Shown here: piece after piece, positions 52,918 through 64,000 of the stretch
Layout of the letters: each line of letters opens with the position of its first letter
Numbering within the stretch: the first letter of the stretch is position 1
Source: Diphasiastrum complanatum
Taxonomy: Eukaryota > Streptophyta > Lycopodiopsida > Lycopodiales > Lycopodiaceae
Reading direction: 5' to 3'
Assembly (NCBI GenBank): GCA_029204225.1
Contig: CM055104.1
Location: forward strand, 48,368,451 to 48,432,450
DNA length: 64,000 bases
Notes under the pieces: generated by a model
What the model was told of the DNA's origin: nothing
Database searches by the model: none
The model's input: only the letters and a program-made list of their open reading frames with translations
Program-made: the position numbers and the translations under genes

Positions 52918-53597
52918 ATAGGACGTCACTTGGAGTATTATCAAAGTCTATGCTAGAACTAGTTGAAGAGGGAGTGTGACAGATTCAACTAGTTTAGTCA
53001 TATTTGCTACATTTTTATATTTGGCAATTTGAGGTCAACTTTATATTAGACTCAGAGTTTGACTTTCAAAGTTCATTAGTCTAAATTACATTTGAATAAA
53101 CACTTTTTGAAAGTGTGGGAAAGTTATAAGTGGAGTTTGAATAGATTCAAATTAAATGTTGGGTACATTGAATGTAGACCCAAAAATAGTAGGGTTTACA
53201 TTTTGGAGGGAAAGTCAAGTGGCCAAAAAGGGTTTGGACCTGTTATAAAAGGATGTAACTCATGAAGAGACATATATTCTCTCTTATCTATCTCATTTCA
53301 TGCTTATACATGGTTCTCTTGGGTTCTACTATCCATTGGTGCACTATACTTGTGATTGCTTGCAATTCTATGTGTAGAACACACGTGTGAAATACAGTAG
53401 CTTGCTGATTTTTACAGACAGCAACAGTACTTTATGATTTGGTTCATGTTTGATCAAGTTCTATGAGAGTTTGCATCTCATTCATAGAGTAGATGCTGAT
53501 TTTTCTGCACTAGCAGGATTGTTGATTTGTTTTTTTTTCTAAACCCAAGATCATCAGTTTATGGATTTGGATCATCATTAATCTGAATTCTTTCACA
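52918..53597 (+). mobile_element. 3' end and LTR of a copia related to element B
   Basis: 52918-52980 encodes RTSLGVLSKSMLELVEEGV, almost the C-terminus of element B's polyprotein. The LTR then spans 52975-53597 (623 bp, TGTGACAG...TTCTTTCACA), with TTATAAAAGG near 53239 and a CACACGTGTG palindrome near 53380-53389. Everything upstream of the C-terminus is missing. As in element B, the stop codon is supplied by the LTR's first bases. Confidence 0.75.
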
Positions 53598-54093
53598 ATT
53601 CTTTGTACTTTCTCTCTCTAACTGAGAGCAAGGTGCTTGTATGGCTCTTCCATAGTGAAATTCACTTAGCTTCCTCAAGGACATGCATAAAACTTGCTGG
53701 ACTTTGCTTGATGATAACTTTTTGTGTGATAAAGTTCTTGTCTAGATTCAAAGTGTGTTAGATAGCTCTTGAAAAGTTGATCTAGCATTGATTGATTTTG
53801 TGCAAACTCTCATGCATGTAGGTCGTGATAGATCTATGCAAGATCCATATTTGCTCATTTTTAACAATTTAGAATACTATGCAAACTAGGGGAAAAATAG
53901 AAACAATGCATTCAATTTGGTGATTTCTCTTAAAAAAGAAGAAGAAGAAACTTCTTGTTTTCAATAATATAAGATGGAAAAACCCATTGGAGTTGATAGA
54001 AAATCATCGAATGTTTTATGCAGGCACCCATAAGTTTCCAAAGCAAAAGGAATAAAATCTTCTCCAGGAGTGTAACAACAATAATCCTGCTCT
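53598..54093. other. Unassigned AT-rich flank
   Basis: AT-rich sequence following the LTR; nothing recognised. Confidence 0.5.
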
Positions 54094-54480
54094 TTATCTT
54101 GATCTGCATGAGAAGCTTTGGTAGTCAATGGAGGTCTGGCTGCAAAGGATCAACAATAACGACATCCCCAAGAGTGCAAACTCTCCAACACAAGAGAAAA
54201 AGGTCAATCTAATGACAAGAATACTGTAAATCGGACACATGCAAGATGCGAGTTTGCTCCCAAACAATATGAAACCACATTCATGTGCAAGAGATACAAG
54301 TATGTCATAAATGAATTTATGAGTCACAGTGCAATCTCCACCAAAACGGTAACAGATAAGATGAGTGCCAAGAGAATCAAGAGGGTGATGACAAAAACAT
54401 TTCTTCAAACCCACCAGCATCGGATGAGGAAGCCCCAATCTAACTCGAAGAGTGGTGACAAACAATTTTGAAGAAAGACA
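54094..54480 (-). pseudogene. LINE-like ORF2 C-terminal fragment
   Basis: The minus strand reads FVTTLRVRLGLPHPMLVG, then LKKCFCHHPLDSLGTHLICY and FGGDCTVTHKFIYDILVSLA. The pattern C-x-C...LD-x2-G-x-H-x2-x-C...T-x-H resembles the Cys/His-rich region after reverse transcriptase in non-LTR elements. No RT or endonuclease domain accompanies it. An alternative is an unrelated plant protein remnant. Open over 136 codons but with no sign of a complete gene. Confidence 0.4.
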
Positions 54481-54504
54481 CAAGAGCGGAATAACAAGAT
54501 GCAC

Positions 54505-56952
<2,448 letters not shown>

Positions 56953-58399
56953 ATGTTTTACAAAGTGAGCGAGAATATAGAATATGTAGACTCGCAAGAG
57001 GTGTGGATCACCAAGAGGCATCTTGATAGGCAGCCTTTCAAGTAATAAGAATATTAGAAGGCTTTGGAAAGGTCCTAGCCTGTGATTGGGGCTTATTCTT
57101 TTGATCGGGGCAGGCCTTACAATGAATTAGACAGTCTTTGGGCCTTACAAATAGGCCTCATAGTTGTACTTCAAATAGCAGCATAAGGTGCTTTTGAGTC
57201 ACAGAATATTACAATGCATCTTATAAAAAGAAATGACATTGTGCGAGATAGTGGTCTTCCTAGCCTTCGGAGTATAACATCTATAGCCCTTACCTTTGTC
57301 ATTGTACACCACAAGTATTTAAGGGCTTTGCATCTAGCACATGCACAAAAGCTTTAAACCCACACATTCTCAATTTACTCAACTTGGGAAGTCTCATTTG
57401 TATAAGCATCAATTTACTCAACTTGGGAAGTGTCTCACTTGTAGAAGCATCATATATTGTTATCTTAGGAACTGCTAGTATAGGACCCCTATTTTGAAGA
57501 AAAGTTGGCAGTGTTGCACACTTCCACCCAAAGTTGTCAACTAGCAAATTGTGTGCTCAATCAAGAAGCTATGTCGGCCATATTTAGACCAGTTTCATTA
57601 AAGCTAAGCCCCTTCTAACTGACAAATATAAGAAAAGATTTTTTTTTTTTTTAAGGGAGCCTTAAACAAAACTTCAAACTATCAAAGGTCTATCAGCTTA
57701 ACTAGATTTTAAATGGAATTTTTTTAATGAAGAAGCTCTCTTTTACCCCTTGATCATCTTTGCAAATATGAAAGAAAATAGTAAATTTTTGCTCACAAGC
57801 CAACCATCTAAGACCTTGCTCAACACATCTTAGTCATTAATCAGACCTTGCTCATTGATTGGGACTAAGAATGTACAAATTTATGCTCAATTCTCCAATG
57901 AAATACAATAGCTAGATTGATTGAGAATTGGTTGTGTTTGAGAATTGGTTGTGATTGATTGAGAATTGGTTGCGCACACCAATAACCTCTATTGTCTAAT
58001 ACACTTCTAGAAAACCTTGTCTAATACACTTCTAGGCTTTAGAACATCCTACTTATGACTCCACCAAATATTAGCTTTGATGCCACTGATGGAAAAGCAC
58101 TATAACAATAACTTTCTACACACTTACATGGTTCAATCATTGGGAAAAAAAAATAGAATTATAGCAGTTTAAAACACTAAAAAAAGCACTTCTCTATCTC
58201 TCTATTTTGGGAGAAAACACATACTTAATCTGCTTATATTAACCATATTGAACTATATGTAGTTTAAGTCCTTCTCGTAGGGCAACCGTGCTATTGTTAG
58301 AACTCAAATTTGAAACCTGTCTAAACACTTGGCCCATGCATGGCCAAATTGAATTAAATACAAAGTATGTATGTAAACTATCCAAAAACAATACTTAAG
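56953..58399. other. Unassigned AT-rich region
   Basis: No gene supported. Short local duplications occur (CAATTTACTCAACTTGGGAAG at 57370-57430; GATTGAGAATTGGTTG near 57930-57970). Confidence 0.5.
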
Positions 58400-59179
58400 T
58401 GTGTGGTATTGGCAGCGAAAGACTGAGCGAGCGTGGTGCGTGGATCGGAAGTGCCACAATTAGTAGCAAAACATTCAAAATGAAGGAATAAAGAATGCGC
58501 AATGGAACAACAACTGAGTGGAGACAAAATATACTCTGATTAATATCCACAAGGAGTACAATCGCATGAAGTGAAAACTTCAGCTGGCTACAGAATGAGA
58601 ACTCTGATCGTTGTGTGTGATAACACATGCAACAGAACTATCTGAATGAATTGATAGAAACAATTATCAGATGTTTTAGATATCAAAAGATCATAAGAAA
58701 TTTTCTAATGAAGATACTTATCTTGATATACTACTCAAAATATCTATAACTGATATTTTCTACAGTTATTATAACTACCTTAGAACTATAACTGCATGTA
58801 CAATGTAGGCGGACTATCAACGCGAAGTCGTTGGGTCGACAGAATCGAACTTTACAAAGTATTGAAAAATATACAAAGGATCGATTTTTTTTTTCTACAT
58901 TGGGTCAAAAATATAGTCAGGGTCGGATTTTTTAGGGTCGAAAAAATCAGACCCGATTCAACCCGATCCAGGGTCAAAGACACCAGTATAATTTCGCCTT
59001 GATCCGATCCAATCCAGGGTCCAAAATATCTGTTTGTTAGGCTTGACATTGGGTCAAAAAAATCCGATACTGGATTTTTTGATCTTCTGAAAAACTCGAG
59101 CCTTTCGGTTTTTGGATTTTGTAAAGTTTTCAGGATGCTCATTAGTAAATGGATTTGAGACGAGCATCAAATTCTAACA
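58400..59179 (-). repeat. 3' LTR of element C
   Basis: 780 bp, ends ...TTCTAACA before the purine tract. Contains several GGGTCG/GACCC-rich stretches near 58900-59070. Confidence 0.8.
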
Positions 59180-59997
59180 CTCCCCCTTAATGTGTATCCT
59201 AAAAAGCTTTGATCTTCAGATTAACATATCGTTGAATCTGAGCTGGTGCTCTTTGCTAGAGCCGTTGTGAAATAATCTGCCGCCATCAGATTTGTTTTGT
59301 TGGGTCAATTTTGGTACTCCGTGATAGAAGTAGGCTAGAATTTTATCAGACCTTTTGAACTCCAGTGCCAACTTGCATTTTAGATCTTCACCAGATTTAG
59401 ATTGATACTAATTAGTAGAGTATCATCTACATAGAGTGTGTAGTTGATGAAGAAATCCGATACAGAGTCTGCCGAGTTTGGATAGAAACCATTCTCATTT
59501 AGAAACGTAGATTTGTTGTCTTTTGCTGCTTTACACTGGTCAGCATCAGTAGTTGACTTTGCCTCAGATGTTGTATTTGATTCTTGCACAAAGTAGTAGG
59601 CTGGATCATCCATAAACTGGGGTCAAGGCTATTTGGGTCGATTTGCCCTTCCTGGTTGAAATTCGACCCTCTGATGTGATTCGATCTGTTGAGATTTTGA
59701 CTCATTTTCTGAGTCAGTATCAATTTTTTTATTTCCAATTTTGCATGTTCGTCCCTTGGGTCAGATTTTCTAGTAGCTTTCTCTTTGTGGTCAAAAAATT
59801 GGTCTTCCAGAAAAATGACATTTCTGCTCATGAATGCTTGTTGATTGTCTAGGTTGTAGAGCTTTTATGCCTTCTGATATGGAGAGTAGCCAATAGAAAT
59901 TGATCTGTTGTTGTTCGACCCTTGAATCATATTTTGACTGGTCGACCCTAGGGTCGGATTTTGATTGTTCGATCCTTGGGTCGGATTTTGTTGTAGA

Positions 59998-60985
59998 TTA
60001 AGGTATCTTGCCATTCAAGGCTATTGTAATGGATCGGTTTTGTAGATAGGATGCTGCAGTAACAGCTTCTAACCATAATTTCTTTGGAAGAGAGGCATGG
60101 GCCGACATGCTCTTGGCACTTGCAATGAGTGTCTGATTCTTCCTTTGAGCTACACCATTGGACTGAGGTGAGTAGCTGGTTATATGTTGTAATTGTATTC
60201 TGTTGGCCTTGCAATAGACTTTGAACCTGGTGGAGATAAATACTCTCCCTCCATCAAAGCGTAGAGCTTTGATTCTTCTCTGGATCAAATTTCTTGTTGA
60301 TGCTTTAAACTGATTGAACAATTTGAAGGTATCAGATTTTTTCTTCAAGAAATAAGTTGCAGTCCTTCGAGAGAAGCCATCAATAAAAGTCAATAAGTAG
60401 ATAGCTCCCCTGTGGAAACAGTATGCATAGGGCCACAAATGTCCATGTGTGCAAAAATTAACAAATTTCTAGAAGCATGGATTGTATTTCTAGAAGTATG
60501 TCCATGTGTACAAGATCTAACAAATTTCTAGAAGTATGGACTGTATCGAAAATTATAGGACTTCTAGCATGCTTGCTGATTATACAACTTTTGCATGGAG
60601 TATCAAATTTTCTAGTTGAAGACAGATCTTGTACTAAATTTTGTTTAGACATTTGTTGAATACTTTTACAATTGTGATGGCCTAATCTGAAATGCAAAGG
60701 CATATCAGCTGATCAGAAGTAGAAGTGTAGAGAGCTTGACGATTAGAAGAATTGTAGTGGCTGATTTTATAAAGATTGTCACTTCTTCTCCCAAAAGCTA
60801 GAACTTTCCGAGATTTGTCAAAAATTGTGCAGCCTTGTGTGTCGAATTCGACCTTCCAACCCAAATCTATAATTCTGCTAGCTGAGAGCATATTTTTGGT
60901 CAAATTTGGATCATGGAGAACGTTGGTCAACAACTTGACTTCACCACTCAGAAATTCGACCCTGACTGTTCTTCACCCTGAATAG
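59998..60985 (-). mobile_element. Integrase and pre-integrase region of element C
   Basis: Pre-integrase NVLHDPNLTKNMLSASRI, zinc region (FRLGHHNCKSIQQMSKQN, CKSCIISKHARS), and core with LLTFIDGFSRRTATYFLKKK, FDGGRVF and YSPQSNGVAQRKNQTLI. Fossil. Confidence 0.75.
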
Positions 60986-61544
60986 TATGTTTTCAAGTTG
61001 TCACCAAGTGGTACAATTTGAGAGTGGATGTATGATTGATAGTCTTTGAGCTAGTCCTTATGGTAAATCATATGTTGATTGCTCCTGAGTCTAGGTACCA
61101 AGAATTGATATCTTGATTTTCTCCGACCTTGGTCAAAAAGGCTGCTTCATCTTCATTTTGTTGCTAGATCAAAAAACTGGCTGAAGCAGAATTTGCTTGT
61201 TGTTGGAACTGCTTCTTCTTCTCATTGTTGAATTTTAAAAATCTGTAGTTCCTGATAAGACGGCCAGGTCTCTTACAGTATTTGCAGAATAGGCTTTGCT
61301 TTGGCTGGAACGATGAAGACTCAAAATTTGACCCTAAGGAAAATTTTGACTTAGAGTGAAAATCTGACCTAAGACTACATGTTGCTCCTTTTGTCAGGGT
61401 AATCTGACTGTGCAGATTTATTGGATCTAAACTTCTGATTTTTTGAATATAGAGCTTGAGGATCTGACCCTGAGCCTGAGGAGGTTGCTGATTTTCTGAT
61501 TTTCTCTTGTAGAAGCATCGAAATTACTCTTGAGTGAGGTGCTC

Positions 61545-61990
61545 CTAGGTCGAAATTGCTAGGACCCAATTTTCATAGGCTTCAGGAAAACTTGATAGTA
61601 GAGTCATAACAGCATCAGAATCTTCAATGATTGAGCTAGTTGTAGCGATTTGCTCCAAGAGGGTTTTGAAAGTGATGAGATGGGTCAAGACACTTTCTGC
61701 TTTAGACATCTTTATGTTGAAGACTTTCTTCCTCAAATGTAATTTGGATATGGTACCCCTGATACCATGCAGAGTTGCTAGGATGTCCCATGCATCCTTA
61801 GCAGTCTGAGGAGCACTTATGTGAATGATTTGGGTGTCTCTGATGTTGAGAGTGATGTAGGCAATGCCTTGCCATCTTTTAGTTTCCATTTGGCCTCTAG
61901 TTTAACCTCTGTGCCATCAACGATGTCCCACAATTCCTTGGCTAATAATATGGTCTTCATTTTGAACTTCCAAATATGGTAGTTATTCCA
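61545..61990 (-). mobile_element. Gag region of element C
   Basis: Reads NIRDTQIIHISAPQTAKDAW, ILATLHGIRGTISKLHLRKK and MTLLSSFPEAYENWV, the UBN2-type Gag of a copia lineage different from elements A, B and D. Fossil. Confidence 0.7.
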
Positions 61991-62174
61991 TCGAGTCTCT
62001 CGATGACAGAAGAACTAGTAGGTAGATCCATTCTGGTTGAGTGAGATCACTGATAGATACAATGATTTCATAATACTGTTGGTTGCGTGCTTGCTAGAAC
62101 AACGACTTGGTAGAGACAAGTCTTGATAATCCATAGACAATGTGTAGATTACTAAACTGCTCGCTTGGATACCA

Positions 62175-62909
62175 TGTCGAAAATCGGTGGTATTAGCAAC
62201 GGAAGACTGAGTGAGCATGGTGCGTGTATCGGAAGCGCCACAGTTAGTAGCAAAATGTTCAAAATGAAGGAATAAAGAATGCGCAATGGAACAACAATGA
62301 GTGGAGACAAAATTTACTCTGATGAAGTGAAAACTTCAGCTGGCTACAGAATAAGAACTTTGATCGTTGTGTGATAACACATGCAATAGAACTATCTGAA
62401 TGAATTGATAGAAACAATTATCAGATGTTTTAGATATCAGAAGATCAAAAGAAGTTTTCTGATGACGATATTTATCTTGATATACTACTCAAAATATCTA
62501 TAACTGATATTTTCTACAGCTTTTACAACCGCCTCAGAACTATAACTGCATGTTCAATGTAGGCAGACTGTCAACCAAAGTCGTTGGGTCGGATTTTAGA
62601 CTGACAGTATCGAACTTTACAAAGTATCAAAAAATATACAAAAAGGATCGATTTTTTTTTCTTACACTCTGTAGGGTCAGAAAAATCAGACCCGATCTAG
62701 GGTCGAAGACGCCCGGATAATTCGCCTGCAATCCGATCCGATCCACGGTCGAAAAATCTCTGTTTGTTAGGCTTGACATTGGGTCGAAAAAATTTGATAC
62801 TGAATTTTTGATCTTCTGAAAAACGCGAGCCTTTCGTTTTCTAGGTTTTGTAAAGTTTTCAGGATACTCATTAATAAATGGATTTGAGGCTGAGCATCGA
62901 ATTCCAATA
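62175..62909 (-). repeat. 5' LTR of element C
   Basis: About 735 bp, starts TGTCGAAAATCGG after the primer site; the shared blocks include GCCACA[A/G]TTAGTAGCAAAA and CAGATGTTTTAGATATCA. Confidence 0.8.
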
Positions 62910-64000
62910 CTTTGTATGTTTGAGGCCTCATGTTGTTTTGATACACGCCTTTACAAATATACCCTTTCTAGGTGTCAAAACTAGTGGAATATGAAGAGTC
63001 ATTTACAAGCCTCCACTTCAAATATGTCCGAACACATCCAATGGTTGGATTTACAACATTGATGCTATATTTAGGTTACAATCAATTAGGCGAAAGCCCA
63101 AGACATAAAAAAAAAATGCAGTTAGAGAAAATTAGGAGGAAGCCCAAGAGGTCAAACTTGGAATGTCTATAAAGACACCATATTACCTGTGACAATTCAA
63201 TCAATCCAAGAGAGGTCATGTTGATTGCTTGCAATTAGCATTGTCTTGTGTAGAACTGCCTTAATTATGTGTATTTTATCTTGTTTCGATGCTAATGTAT
63301 GACTTGTTTGGAAGGTATTACATTCTAGTACAAGTCTAAAGTGGTGGTTTAACCATCAAATTAGAGATCAAGTTTCCAAATGGAGCTCTAGCCTAGTTAT
63401 AAGAATTGATTCAAGCTTTTGATTTCATATGTGCATACTAGTTTATATTCATTTGATTAATGTTGTTTTCCTAATGCTCAGCTTTGCTTGTGCTAACAAC
63501 CACATTGTGATGATTGTGAACTCTACTCTATTACCTTTCCCATTGCCACTAGCTTCATTGCTAAAACCTAGAATAATATTTTTTGTCAATTCATAATAAG
63601 TGTCTCCAGTAAAATTCTATTTGCAATATAGTATGTTAATGTCCAAGCGATATTTGATCTCATTATGGATAACATCATTGAATGTGGTCTTGCCCACCCA
63701 AGGTGGAGTCCTTGCATTTGTGTAAGGATATGTTAGGCTTTGGCTCCAAATCTAGGTTGTCTCATTGTTATTCAGCCTTGTCCATGGTGATTGGAAATGT
63801 TCATCTAATTGGACTTTGACATGAATTTTAGAAAGCATAAAAAGGCCCTTCCTTATATCTATTGTGCCATACAAAAGAAATTTGACATCAATACTACTTA
63901 ACACTAGCTTCATTCTGTACCATATATATGAGATACATCCACACTTATAGGTCCTCAACTCAAGACCAAGGAGCCAAAGGCAAGCATTATGTGAAAAGAT
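62910..64000. other. Unassigned AT-rich end of window
   Basis: No gene, tandem array or element end recognised. Short readings have no family-like pattern. Confidence 0.5.

Larger units (their letters stand above)
58400..62909 (-). mobile_element. Old, deleted Ty1/copia element with both LTRs (element C)
   Basis: LTRs at 58400-59179 and 62175-62909 differ by many substitutions and small indels (on the order of 10 % by eye), so it is much older than element B. On the minus strand TGGTATCCAAGCG abuts the right LTR (primer site), and AAGGGGGAG abuts the left LTR (polypurine tract). The interior (about 3 kb) holds Gag, a protease-proximal stretch and integrase; only a scrap of RT (LYVDDTLL, near 59430) remains and RNase H is missing. 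A fossil with many breaks. No clear target duplication was found. Confidence 0.85.

Noticed and set aside
58400-62909. 5-bp target duplication around element C
   Set aside because: The flanks share AATACT-like letters, but not at positions consistent with both LTR ends.

Overview
The window reads as repeat-rich, AT-rich nuclear DNA of a land plant with a large genome. The signs are Ty1/copia and Ty3/gypsy retroelements primed by initiator-Met tRNA, GT..AG introns of 75-145 bp, TATA boxes with clusters of CACGTG/CATGTG G-box hexamers, very long CT/CA microsatellites, and long stretches with no coding sequence. I cannot name the species. No chloroplast, mitochondrial, bacterial or rRNA sequence was seen.

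Region 1 (1-15112) holds the non-repeat genes. Gene A (418-2009, +) starts with a divergent histone H3 and continues into a Ulp1/C48-type SUMO-protease-like domain with two small introns. Gene B (7766 to 2439, -) begins with a histone-H3-like tail and has at least four exons. Gene C (14492-15112, +) is an intact 206-codon gene of unknown function. All three have G-box-dense promoters and 5' leaders carrying repeated TGCGATAT motifs, and B and C share a divergent promoter. Two copia elements have entered gene B. A whole-looking one with LTRs that read as identical (7852-13712) sits in its leader. A deleted derivative (2939-6699) landed on a splice donor and appears to have re-created a GT donor.

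Region 2 (15113-30240) is mostly unassigned AT-rich DNA. It contains a Helentron-type fragment (PIF1 helicase end plus endonuclease, 22365-23160), several minisatellites, and three 100-bp tandem units that each contain tRNA-like A and B boxes (27572-27887).

Region 3 (30241-53600) is a graveyard of broken retroelements: copia gag/protease/integrase and RT pieces, two gypsy LTRs in opposite orientation, and two 270-bp copia LTRs in opposite orientation. A 366-bp MITE sits inside a copia copy. A ParB/sulfiredoxin-like pseudogene, an unrecognised pseudogene, a T-rich satellite-like tract and a GC-rich island are also present.

Region 4 (53601-64000) has a LINE-like fragment, a (TG)n(GA)n array, and an old, deleted copia with both LTRs (58400-62909).

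The most promising lead is the A/B/C cluster: H3-like and SUMO-protease-like genes with a common promoter and leader vocabulary. The same CACACGTGTG palindrome also occurs in the LTRs of three local copia families.
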